A DNA stretch of 64,000 nucleotides from Cognaticolwellia aestuarii (GTDB lineage: Bacteria > Pseudomonadota > Gammaproteobacteria > Enterobacterales > Alteromonadaceae): positions 310,001-374,000 of the forward strand of contig NZ_MUZV01000002.1 in NCBI RefSeq assembly GCF_002000025.1, in the 5' to 3' direction. Shown here piece after piece: positions 46,264 to 55,114 of this stretch (its first letter is position 1; every line of letters begins with the position of its first letter). Both the position numbers and the translations under genes were made by a program. Under the pieces are notes generated by a model. It saw nothing but the letters and a program-made list of their open reading frames with translations, was not told the origin of the DNA and searched no databases.

Positions 46264-47220
46264 ATGTTTTCATTACTCAGTTATGGCGAAGTGTTGGTCG
46301 ATTTTTTGCCAACGTCAGTCAATGATTCAAGTTATATTCCGTTAGCTGGAGGTGCGCCTGCCAATGTCGCAGTAGCCTTTGCTAAGTTAGGTGGAACAGC
46401 ACACTTTGCTGGAGGTATTAGCGAAGACAACTTTGGTAGCATGCTTATGAAATCGCTAGAAAATGAAGGTGTTAATACTGATTTCGTTCAAAGAATAGAA
46501 GGCGCAAATACCGCATTAGTATTAGTTAGCTTAGACTCTTATGGTGAAAGAACATTTAATTTCTATCGACATAATACTGCCGACATGCAATATGGCATAT
46601 CTCAAGTTGATAAAATTAACTGGCAAAATATTGGTTTTTTTCATTTTTGTTCAAATACATTAACAAGCCATCGAATGTACAGCGATACACTTTACGCGAT
46701 AAGAAAGGCTAAAAGAAATAACGTATTAATTAGCTTTGATGTAAATTTACGTCAACAGCTTTGGCAAGACTTATCCCTATTACTGTCCCGAGTCGAAGCA
46801 TGTATCGAAGCAAGCGATGTAGTCAAGTTGAGTAAAGACGAAGCTGAATACTTAGCAAAAATAAAGCAAGTTGATGCTAATTTTTATGTGCAACAATTAC
46901 TACTTCTTGGTGCTAAACTTATTGTTATCACTGATGGTCCAAACCCTGTACAAGTAACTTGCGCTAGTTTTTCTATAATGCTTGAAGTACCTAAAATAGC
47001 TCCCGTTGATACTACTGGAGCAGGTGATAGCTTTATTTCAGGTTTTCTATTTTCGCTCGTCAAATCTGTGGGAGATGATGAAAATATAGATTCATTATAT
47101 GAAATTATTGAGCAACGTGAACACGTTTCTTCTGCGGTGTTATTTGGTGCCAACTGCGGTGCGTTTACATGTCAGAAAAAAGGGGCCTTCACGGCATTGC
47201 CACACTTAGCTGATATCTAA
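46264..47220 (+). CDS. scrK: PfkB-family fructokinase
   Basis: A 318-residue sugar kinase. SYGEVLVDFLP and LAGGAPANVAVAFAKLGG (first PfkB signature) stand near the start, and DTTGAGDSFISGF (second signature, catalytic Asp) at about residue 250. ATG 46264 follows AAGGTGG by 5 bases. A longer frame from 46219 would be translated through the terminator hairpin and is rejected. It probably makes fructose-6-phosphate from the fructose released by the phosphorylase. Confidence 0.9.
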   Translation: MFSLLSYGEVLVDFLPTSVNDSSYIPLAGGAPANVAVAFAKLGGTAHFAGGISEDNFGSMLMKSLENEGVNTDFVQRIEGANTALVLVSLDSYGERTFNFYRHNTADMQYGISQVDKINWQNIGFFHFCSNTLTSHRMYSDTLYAIRKAKRNNVLISFDVNLRQQLWQDLSLLLSRVEACIEASDVVKLSKDEAEYLAKIKQVDANFYVQQLLLLGAKLIVITDGPNPVQVTCASFSIMLEVPKIAPVDTTGAGDSFISGFLFSLVKSVGDDENIDSLYEIIEQREHVSSAVLFGANCGAFTCQKKGAFTALPHLADI

Positions 47221-47263
47221 TATTCGACAACATTGGTTTTTGATATGTTTTTTGACATGTAAG

Positions 47264-47668
47264 TTGGTTGCGTGAGCCGCTATTTTTCAAGAGAGTGAAC
47301 TGACGAGTTTTTATCGCATGCTCAGCACTATATTGATTTGTTAATTGTTATTGTAAGAAACTAGGAAGGCCTAAAGATTTTAGTTCTCTTTAGAAGAATT
47401 GGTTTCGGGAGCCGCTATTTTTGAAGAGAGTGAACTGACGAGTTTTTATCGCATGCTCAGCACTATATTGATTTGTTAATTGTTATTATAAGAAACTAGG
47501 AAGGCCTGAAGGTTTTAGTTCTCTTTAGAAAAATTGGTTGCGGGAGTCGCTATTTTTGAAGAGAGTGAACTGACGAGTTTTTATCGCATGCTCAGCACTA
47601 TATTGATTTGTTACTTGTTATTATAAGAAACTAGGAAGGCCTGAAGGGTTTGGTTCTCTTTAGAAGAG
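47264..47668. repeat. Three 135-bp tandem units, degenerate tRNA-fMet cassettes
   Basis: Units begin at 47264, 47399 and 47534 with TTGGTTGCGTGAGCC-like starts and repeat at exactly 135 bp. They are followed at once by the three intact tRNA units at a 134-bp period. In each unit the tRNA 3' end (TGGTTGCGGGAGCC) and parts such as GAACTGACGA and TGCTC are kept. The spacer end TAGGAAGGCC...TTCTCTTTAGAA matches the intact spacers TAGGAAAGCC...TTCTAACTTAAGAA. The middle can no longer fold as a tRNA. Confidence 0.85.
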
Positions 47669-47669
47669 T

Positions 47670-47746
<77 letters not shown>

Positions 47747-47803
47747 TCCGAATGACCTACATTGAGTAGGAAAGCCAAGCTGTTTTAATTCTAACTTAAG
47801 AAT

Positions 47804-47880
<77 letters not shown>

Positions 47881-47937
47881 TCCGAATGACCTACATTGAG
47901 TAGGAAAGCCAAGCTGTTTTAATTCTAACTTAAGAAT

Positions 47938-48014
<77 letters not shown>

Positions 48015-48113
48015 TCCGAATGACCTACATAAAGTAGGTAAGCCAAGTTGTTTTAATTCTACTTAAGAATACTTAAAGGTTTGTCCTGTGGAGCTTGCCT
48101 GAAAGCGAGGCGT

Positions 48114-48142
48114 ATAATAAGGATACCTTCGATGATTTGCAA
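48114..48142 (-). promoter_or_regulatory. Promoter of the tRNA-fMet array
   Basis: On the minus strand TTGCAA (-35) and TATTAT (-10) are 17 bp apart, followed by ACGCCTCGC, a GC-rich discriminator typical of stringently controlled stable-RNA promoters. It reads towards the tRNA genes, about 100 bp ahead of copy 3. The rest of the gap to 48363 shows only the rlmKL promoter side. Confidence 0.75.
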
Positions 48143-48363
48143 CCTGTTTTGAGATTAATTTTCGCTTTTATTGCATCTATTTCATTATCGTTTGTTTATT
48201 GAGTCTTAATTGCTCGAAATTCAATCGCTCAAAGGTTGTTAGCGGTAAATGCTGGTAAATAAATAGCAAATGTTTATATAGTTTACGCTAATTTGTAAAA
48301 TGCCTATAAGTGCAGCGTGTCTTTGTTTATAATCGCGGGCATAAATTAGATTGGAAAACCTTT

Positions 48364-50493
48364 ATGCAGCAATTTTTAGCATTAACCTCTCCAGGCATAG
48401 AAATATTACTGGCACAAGAACTTAAAGATCTGAACGCTGAGCAAGTTGTTCAAAAGCCTGAAGGTGTGTATTTTACCTCAACTATTGAGCACGCATATCA
48501 CATCTGTCTACATTCACGCTTATCAACTCGTATATTGCTAAAACTCGGCGAAGGCGATGCGAATAATAAAGATGAGCTTTATGCTGCAGCTAAATCAATT
48601 GTTTGGTCGCAGCAATTCTCTGCTGATCATACTTTTGCTATTGATTTTGTTGGTACCAGTGATGAAATTAGAAATAGCCAGTTTGGTGCACTTACCGTTA
48701 AAGATGCTGTGGTTGATCATTTTCGTGATTTAGGCGAAGACAGACCATCGGTTGATAAATCGTCACCGCAGGTGAGTTTTCAAGCGCGATTGTTAAAGCA
48801 AAAAGTCGCTATTTACTTAGATTTTTCTGGCCGCGGGCTGTTTAAAAGAGGTTATCGTGAAAATACCGGTGCCGCTCCGCTAAAAGAACATTTGGCTGCG
48901 GCTATGATCACCCGTTCAGGTTGGTTAGAGGATACCTCTAAACCACTTGTAGATCCTATGTGTGGTTCAGGTACGATAGTCATTGAGGCGGTATTAATGG
49001 CGGCAGGTTATGCGCCAGGTATTGATAGAGCTGCATGGGGATTTGATCATTGGCTAGGACATCAACATGATGATTTTAAAGCCGCGAAGTCTGCAGCTAT
49101 AGAGCAATCACATGTGGGTTTAACGCAATTAAAAACCAAAGTCTTCGGAATCGATTTAGACAGCAGGGTGCTAAAAACGGCACAACAGAATGCCAAAAAT
49201 GCTGGCATACAACGCTTTATCGAGTTTTCTTGTAAAAATGCTAACGATATAAAAAATGCCTTTGGCCCAAAAGGAACGATATTATTTAACCCACCTTATG
49301 GTGAGCGAATTGGTGAGCTGCCTGAATTAGTGGAAAGTTTTGCTTTGTTAGGGCAAAAGTTTAAATCTCATTTTGTTAATTGGCGTGTCGCTGTGTTAAC
49401 GGCCAATGTTGAGCTGTTAGCTATGATGAAAATGGTGACTTTTAAACGTTATAAGTTTAAAAATGGCCCATTAGACTGTCAGTTTGCGCTTTACAATTTA
49501 GATGATAAGCAAGTGGCTAGCAGCAATGTTAATGCTGAGTTTGATCAGAAAGATTCAGCATTTGCTAATCGATTATTGAAAAATAAGAAAAATTTAAAAG
49601 GTTGGTTAAAGCAAGAGCGAATAGAGTGTTATCGTTTATATGACGCTGATATTCCTGAGTATAATGTGGCAGTAGATGTTTATGGTGATCACCTAGTTAT
49701 TCATGAGTACAGTGCGCCATCGATCATTGATCCTGATAAAGTTGCTAAGCGATTACAAGAAGTGGTTTATTTTGCACCTAAGGTACTTGGTATTCCTACA
49801 GAAAAAGTCATTATTAAAACCCGAGCAAAACAGAAGGGCAAAGAGCAATATCAACGTGTTGAACAAACCAAAAAATCAATGGTTGTTGATGAGTATGGTG
49901 CCAAGCTTAAAGTTAACTTGTGGGATTATCTCGATACTGGGCTTTTTCTTGACCACAGAAAAACACGTCAAATAGTAGCAAAAAAATCAAAAGGTAAATC
50001 GTTATTGAATTTATTTGCTTATACCGGTTCAGTGTCTTTGCAAGCGGCATTACATGGTGCTAGCAAAGTTACTACGGTTGATATGTCGAATACGTATTTG
50101 AGTTGGGCACAAGACAATTTCTTATTAAATAACCTTAGCGGTCATAAATATCAATTTGTGCAAGCAGACTGTTTACAGTGGCTAAAAAATAATGATGAGA
50201 AGTTTGATGTGGTGTTTATTGACCCGCCAACATTTTCAAACTCAAAGCGTATGGGCGAAAGCTTTGACGTACAGCGTGATCACGTAAGCTTAATTACCGA
50301 CGGCATGAAATCGGTTGCAGCAGGCGGTGAATTAATGTTCACCAATAATAAGCGTAATTTTAAAATGGATTTTGACGCTATTGCGGCATTAGGGCTTAAC
50401 GTACAAGAAATGAGTGATAAAACTCGCGATAAAGACTTTCAACGTAATAAGCATATTCATAACAGTTGGTTGATTACACGTAAGGTTAATTAA
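48364..50493 (+). CDS. rlmL: RlmKL, bifunctional 23S rRNA methyltransferase (G2445/G2069)
   Basis: A 709-residue fusion. The N-terminal half has a THUMP domain, then DPMCGSGTIVIEAVLMA and LFNPPYGERIGEL (RlmL, m2G2445). The C-terminal half has NLFAYTGSVSLQAALHGASKVTTVDMS and FIDPPTFSNSKRM (RlmK, m7G2069). ATG 48364 gives the family start MQQFLALTSPGIE and a length near the E. coli protein; the frame from 48310 adds 18 residues. It is followed after 1 bp by a glutaredoxin-like gene and then uup, a conserved neighbour set. Confidence 0.95.
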   Translation: MQQFLALTSPGIEILLAQELKDLNAEQVVQKPEGVYFTSTIEHAYHICLHSRLSTRILLKLGEGDANNKDELYAAAKSIVWSQQFSADHTFAIDFVGTSDEIRNSQFGALTVKDAVVDHFRDLGEDRPSVDKSSPQVSFQARLLKQKVAIYLDFSGRGLFKRGYRENTGAAPLKEHLAAAMITRSGWLEDTSKPLVDPMCGSGTIVIEAVLMAAGYAPGIDRAAWGFDHWLGHQHDDFKAAKSAAIEQSHVGLTQLKTKVFGIDLDSRVLKTAQQNAKNAGIQRFIEFSCKNANDIKNAFGPKGTILFNPPYGERIGELPELVESFALLGQKFKSHFVNWRVAVLTANVELLAMMKMVTFKRYKFKNGPLDCQFALYNLDDKQVASSNVNAEFDQKDSAFANRLLKNKKNLKGWLKQERIECYRLYDADIPEYNVAVDVYGDHLVIHEYSAPSIIDPDKVAKRLQEVVYFAPKVLGIPTEKVIIKTRAKQKGKEQYQRVEQTKKSMVVDEYGAKLKVNLWDYLDTGLFLDHRKTRQIVAKKSKGKSLLNLFAYTGSVSLQAALHGASKVTTVDMSNTYLSWAQDNFLLNNLSGHKYQFVQADCLQWLKNNDEKFDVVFIDPPTFSNSKRMGESFDVQRDHVSLITDGMKSVAAGGELMFTNNKRNFKMDFDAIAALGLNVQEMSDKTRDKDFQRNKHIHNSWLITRKVN

Positions 50494-50494
50494 G

Positions 50495-50725
50495 ATGTCA
50501 GTTAAGTTTAATCTATATGGCACTTTGGGCTGTCATTTGTGTGACGATGCCTTGGCACTCTGTCAGGCACAAATGCCAGCAGAGGATATTAGTGTTATCG
50601 ATATTATTGATGATGAAAAGCTACTTGAGTTGTACCGTATTAGTATCCCAGTGTTAGAGCGTTTATCAGATAACAAAAAGCTATTTTGGCCATTTGAGCA
50701 AGCACAAATTTTGGAGTTGTTGTAA
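50495..50725 (+). CDS. Glutaredoxin-like small thioredoxin-fold protein
   Basis: A 76-residue protein with GTLGCHLCDDALAL (C-H-L-C redox pair at about residues 11-14), a short IPVLERL cis-Pro strand, and a C-terminal helix. It matches the DUF836/glutaredoxin-family proteins found between rlmKL and uup. Role unknown, possibly a thiol-disulfide exchange. It begins 1 bp after rlmKL stops and ends 3 bp before uup. Confidence 0.85.
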   Translation: MSVKFNLYGTLGCHLCDDALALCQAQMPAEDISVIDIIDDEKLLELYRISIPVLERLSDNKKLFWPFEQAQILELL

Positions 50726-50728
50726 TTT

Positions 50729-52639
50729 ATGGAATTAATTCGTATTTCACAAGGTGAATTAGCCTTTGGTGAAGACAAGGTTTTAGATAAAGCCGACCTA
50801 AGTATACAAACAGGCGAACGCATTTGTTTGGTCGGTCGAAATGGCGCTGGTAAATCGACATTAATGAAAGTGCTAATGGGCTTTCAAACATTAGATGATG
50901 GCCAAGTACTGAAGTCGAGTACGATGCAAGTGGCGATGTTAGAGCAAGATCCACCAGAGTCGTCTGATATCAGTGTGTTTGATTATATTGCGCAGGGCGT
51001 AAAAGAAAATGCGGATCTGATAAAACGCTATCATGTTACTATTCAAGATGTTACTGATGATCCGTCTGAAGAGAACTTGACCAAACTGTCGCGTGTTCAG
51101 GAACAACTTGAGTTAGCAAACGCTTGGCAAGATGAACAGCGTATAGAAACGGTAATGACAACGTTAGCGCTCAATGCTGATGATAAAATTTGCGACTTAT
51201 CTGGTGGTTGGTTGCGTAAACTGGCACTAGCAAAAGCCTTGGTGACGGCGCCAGATATTTTACTACTTGATGAACCAACTAACCATTTAGATATTAAAAG
51301 TGTTTTATGGTTAGAGACATTTTTGAAAGACTTTGCTGGCACCATACTGTTTATCAGTCATGACAGGGCATTCATTCGTGGCGTATCCACTCGTATTATA
51401 GATCTTGACCGCGGTATTTTGAAAAGCTACCCAGGTAATTACGATCTGTACATTGAGCAAAAAGCGCATGATTTACAAGTTGAAACTCAACAAAATGCCT
51501 TATTTGATAAACGCTTAGCAGAAGAAGAAGTTTGGATACGCCAAGGTGTTAAAGCACGTCGCACACGAAATGAAGGCCGAGTAAGAGCACTTGAAAAGCT
51601 CAGAAACGAGCGCCAAGCTCGTCGTGATGTTCGTAATCAAAGCACCATGAATATCACCCAAGGTGATCGATCAGGTAAGTTAGTATTTGAAGCGGAAGAC
51701 CTATCGATAGCATTTGACGGCAAAGCAGTGATCAAGAATTTAGATTTATTGATCAGCCGTAATGACCGTTTAGCCTTTATTGGCGCTAATGGCACGGGTA
51801 AGTCGACCTTGATTAAAATGATCATGGGTAAACTGACCGCTACTAGCGGTAAAATGCGTTCTGGCGTTAATTTAGATATCGCTTATTTTGACCAACACCG
51901 TGATGCACTTGATCTAAATAAAACCGTGCAAGAGATTGTTGGTGAAGGTAAGCAAGAAGTGGTGGTAAATGGTAAACCTCGACACGTTTTAGGCTACTTG
52001 CAAGACTTTCTGTTTAGTCCTAAACGCGCACGTACACCGGTAAGAGCTTTATCAGGTGGAGAAAAAAACCGTTTATTATTAGCTCGACTGTTTTTGCGCC
52101 CAAGTAACCTACTAATACTTGATGAACCGACCAATGATTTGGACATTGAAACACTAGAATTATTAGAAGAAGTCGTTGCAAATTATGCAGGAACGGTTAT
52201 TTTAGTCAGCCATGACCGTGATTTTGTCAATAATTGTGTAAGTAGTTGTCTTTATTTTGATGGCACCGGACATATCACGCAAATTGTCGGTGGTTATGAC
52301 GATGTTGATAGTTACTTAGAATATAAAGATAAACAACGTCAAGCTATGGCACCTTCGGTAAAAAAAGTTAAAGCTGAAGAAAAAGTCGCCGAAGTGAAGG
52401 AAAAAATTGAACTAACGACAAAGAAAAAACTCTCTTATAAAGAACAAAGAGAGTTAGAGTCTTTGCCTGGTGTTATTGATGAGCTTGAAAATCAAATAGC
52501 TGACTTTCAAGAACAAGTAAATAGCGCTGATTTTTTTAATCAGAGTTCAGAACAAACCCATACGATATTGAACCAGTTAGCCGAAAGTGAGTCAAAGCTC
52601 GAAGTTGCTTACGCTAGATGGCAAGAATTAGATGATTAA
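50729..52639 (+). CDS. uup: Uup, ABC-F family ATPase
   Basis: A 636-residue protein with two ABC domains: Walker A GRNGAGKST at about residues 36-44 and GANGTGKST at about 353-361, signatures LSGGWLRK and LSGGEKNR, Walker B LLLDEPTNHLD and LILDEPTNDLD. The linker between domains and the C-terminal coiled coil (about residues 555-636) mark Uup. It acts on ribosomes or branched DNA and limits transposon precise excision. The last gene of the rlmKL-grx-uup operon; its end overlaps a false upstream start of the next gene. Confidence 0.95.
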   Translation: MELIRISQGELAFGEDKVLDKADLSIQTGERICLVGRNGAGKSTLMKVLMGFQTLDDGQVLKSSTMQVAMLEQDPPESSDISVFDYIAQGVKENADLIKRYHVTIQDVTDDPSEENLTKLSRVQEQLELANAWQDEQRIETVMTTLALNADDKICDLSGGWLRKLALAKALVTAPDILLLDEPTNHLDIKSVLWLETFLKDFAGTILFISHDRAFIRGVSTRIIDLDRGILKSYPGNYDLYIEQKAHDLQVETQQNALFDKRLAEEEVWIRQGVKARRTRNEGRVRALEKLRNERQARRDVRNQSTMNITQGDRSGKLVFEAEDLSIAFDGKAVIKNLDLLISRNDRLAFIGANGTGKSTLIKMIMGKLTATSGKMRSGVNLDIAYFDQHRDALDLNKTVQEIVGEGKQEVVVNGKPRHVLGYLQDFLFSPKRARTPVRALSGGEKNRLLLARLFLRPSNLLILDEPTNDLDIETLELLEEVVANYAGTVILVSHDRDFVNNCVSSCLYFDGTGHITQIVGGYDDVDSYLEYKDKQRQAMAPSVKKVKAEEKVAEVKEKIELTTKKKLSYKEQRELESLPGVIDELENQIADFQEQVNSADFFNQSSEQTHTILNQLAESESKLEVAYARWQELDD

Positions 52640-52664
52640 CAACGAAAGTGAGTTTAGTAGTTAC

Positions 52665-54428
52665 ATGAACAAATTTGTAAAATCGATTTTAGCATTAGGT
52701 ATTACTAGTGCATTAGGAATATCCGCCGTTAATGCAGCAACATATCAAGTTATCGATAAAGGTGATGTTACTGGATTAAAATATACTTACTCACAACAAG
52801 AAAATAATAACGGTGAAGCTGCAATATCAGGCACCGACATTTATAACTTCCCCGTACAATACCAGTATATTGGTGATGGTGATTTTGATCTTATTGTTGA
52901 TTTAGCCGAAAGTAGTCACGAGATAGTGGACGGCTTAGAAAATATTGAAAACGAAGAAGCTTTGCGTGCGGGTAATCCAACAGCAAATGATCTTTCATGG
53001 GTTATTCAATTTCTTAGAACTCGAACAGGTAATTCATTGTATCAACAATTTGGTGATATCTATGCGATGACCAACTTTAATGGTAGCACTGAATTCCTTA
53101 ATGTTTTTGATACTAAGTTTGATGGTAGTGATGACTACACTCGCTCTACTCAAGACTATATTAGTGGTATAACTAATGAAGGTTGGGTTTATGGTAATGC
53201 TTCAGCACCTTTCTTACCTTTTCAATTTACCGAAAGCGATGGCGATGAAATCACTTATTGGGCGCGTGACTTTACGACCCGAGGTTTTTTCTCATCTGAC
53301 GGTGGAGCCACTATTGTTGAAATTATCCCACCAAGTGAAACTGAGTTAGCTGAAGAATTCCGTTTTGGTGGTGAGTCGGCCATATTAGATATTAGTGACT
53401 CACACATTGCTGTTGGCTATGCTAGCACCAGTCTTGATCAAACAAGTATTGATGAAATCACGGATGAGTCTGGTGGTTGTGCTGATCCTGAAATTATTGC
53501 TGATTTACCTTATAGTATTTGTGTTCAGCGAGCCATTGCCGGTGCTTATAACCTTGAAGCCATTAAATGGACTATTGATGAACAAGGCATTGTTAGCTCA
53601 GAAACATTAGGGCAGTTAGTTACTCCGCATGAAGATGATACACGCGAATATACCAATCTTGCACAAGCTGTAAATAGTAATGGTGTGGCTGTTGGTTTCT
53701 CGCATGGTTGGTGGGATGAAAATGAAACAAGCCCGAGTGCTGATGAACGTCGTGAAATTTATGCCGTAGTTTATAAAAATGGTGAAGTTAAAGACTTTAC
53801 CGATGATCACAGTAAATATTTTCGTTCGAAAGCTTATGATATTAATGATGCTGGTTTTGCTGTAGGGCATGCTAGTACTTATGTTAATGGTAGTCTGCGC
53901 ACTAAGTTTTACTATGTAGATACCAATGCTGAAAATATGGAAATGATTTTACCCGATGATTTCTTTACCGGTAGTTCAAGCACGGCGCGTGCAATCAATG
54001 AAGCAGGTAAAATTGTCGGTGAAGGTGAAGTTGAAACGCATAATGACAGTGGCGGAATTTCGCCGAGAAGAACCCATGGCTTTATTTATGACATTACCAG
54101 TAAAACTTTTACTGATTTAAATGATTATTTAACTTGTGATAGCGCTTATACAATTATCGAAGCGCGAGATATTAATGATGCCAATGAGATTTCAGCAACA
54201 GCGTTAACCAAAGTACCTCGCCGTAATTCAAAAGGCGAGTTGATGCTTGATTCACAAGGTGAGCAGTTATTTGAAGATGTGGTACGTGCAGTGACATTGA
54301 AGCCAACAAATGGTGAAATTGAAGACTGTAGTAAAGTTGAAGAGAAAGTAGAACGAAAAGGCGCAGGCTTTGGTTTAGGCGCTTTGTGTTTGTTGATGTT
54401 AGTTGGGTTACGTAGAAGGTTTTTTTAA
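52665..54428 (+). CDS. DUF3466 exported protein with GlyGly-CTERM-like tail
   Basis: A 587-residue protein from ATG 52665, with a signal peptide (NKFVKSILALGITSALGISAVNA-A). The body has several HAF-like/DUF3466 repeats with the tags A-x-x-I-N-D-A/S-G and VGxA: SNGVAVGFSHG, INDAGFAVGHAST, INEAGKIVGEGE, INDANEISATAL. The C-terminus has a Gly-rich stretch GAGFGLG, a hydrophobic helix and RRRFF, as in GlyGly-CTERM proteins handled by rhombosortase. It is likely released or anchored at the outer surface. The frame from 52632 overlaps uup and lacks a signal. Confidence 0.82.
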   Translation: MNKFVKSILALGITSALGISAVNAATYQVIDKGDVTGLKYTYSQQENNNGEAAISGTDIYNFPVQYQYIGDGDFDLIVDLAESSHEIVDGLENIENEEALRAGNPTANDLSWVIQFLRTRTGNSLYQQFGDIYAMTNFNGSTEFLNVFDTKFDGSDDYTRSTQDYISGITNEGWVYGNASAPFLPFQFTESDGDEITYWARDFTTRGFFSSDGGATIVEIIPPSETELAEEFRFGGESAILDISDSHIAVGYASTSLDQTSIDEITDESGGCADPEIIADLPYSICVQRAIAGAYNLEAIKWTIDEQGIVSSETLGQLVTPHEDDTREYTNLAQAVNSNGVAVGFSHGWWDENETSPSADERREIYAVVYKNGEVKDFTDDHSKYFRSKAYDINDAGFAVGHASTYVNGSLRTKFYYVDTNAENMEMILPDDFFTGSSSTARAINEAGKIVGEGEVETHNDSGGISPRRTHGFIYDITSKTFTDLNDYLTCDSAYTIIEARDINDANEISATALTKVPRRNSKGELMLDSQGEQLFEDVVRAVTLKPTNGEIEDCSKVEEKVERKGAGFGLGALCLLMLVGLRRRFF

Positions 54429-54454
54429 TCATTAACTCAGTAATAGCATTGAAT

Positions 54455-54481
54455 AAAAAGCCAGCATTTTGCTGGCTTTTT
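54455..54481. terminator. Bidirectional terminator between DUF3466 gene and ilvH
   Basis: AAAAAGCCAGC, a 5-base loop, then GCTGGCTTTTT. A run of A on one side and T on the other lets it serve both strands; ilvH ends 130 bp to the right. Confidence 0.88.
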
Positions 54482-54613
54482 ATGTTTTATCGAGTAGCTA
54501 AAGTGATATTGCTTAACACTGCATTAAAACAGAAATTCTAGTATTTATGCTTTAAGTATTATCGCGTCAATACTGGAACTAATCACTAAATTAACCACTG
54601 AACTAAAAGGTGG

Positions 54614-55114
54614 CTACTTTACTCTCAGTGCCTTTTCACCACGGGCAATACCAACACATCCCGATCTAACCGATTCAATGATCTCTGTTTCGTTAGCTAA
54701 GGTACTGATAAAAGCATTAAGCTTTTCTGCGTCACCGGTTAACTCTATGGTGTAGGTTTGTTTACCGATGTCGATAATCGCTCCTCTGAATATATCTGTT
54801 ATACGCTTAACTTCGGTTCGTGATTTATCACTCATGGCTAATACTTTAATAAGTAATAGCTCTCGCTCGACGTGGCTTCTTTCGGTCAAGTCAGTAATTT
54901 TGATGACATCAATGAGTTTGTTTACTTGCTTAACTATTTGTTCCAGTATCTTGTCGTTGCCTTTAGTGGCGATAGTAATACGAGATAAACTTGGATCTTC
55001 CGTAGGCGCAACGGTTAAACTTTCAATGTTAAATGCTCTTTGTGAAAAAAGACCAACAATGCGAGAAAGTGATCCAGCTTCGTTCTCTAATAATATTGCT
55101 AAAATTCTGCGCAT
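54614..55114 (-). CDS. ilvH: IlvH, acetolactate synthase small subunit
   Basis: A 166-residue regulatory subunit. The ACT domain opens with RRILAILLENEAGSLSRIVGLFSQRAFNIESLTVAPTED, the valine-binding site, and the C-terminal domain ends in SGCVGIARGEKAL. It confers valine feedback on IlvI. ATG overlaps the ilvI stop by one base (TAATG), so translation is coupled. Confidence 0.96.
   Translation of the reverse strand: MRRILAILLENEAGSLSRIVGLFSQRAFNIESLTVAPTEDPSLSRITIATKGNDKILEQIVKQVNKLIDVIKITDLTERSHVERELLLIKVLAMSDKSRTEVKRITDIFRGAIIDIGKQTYTIELTGDAEKLNAFISTLANETEIIESVRSGCVGIARGEKALRVK

Noticed and set aside
53395-53870. Overlapping ORFs in the DUF3466 gene
   Set aside because: Other-frame shadows without ribosome sites or known motifs.
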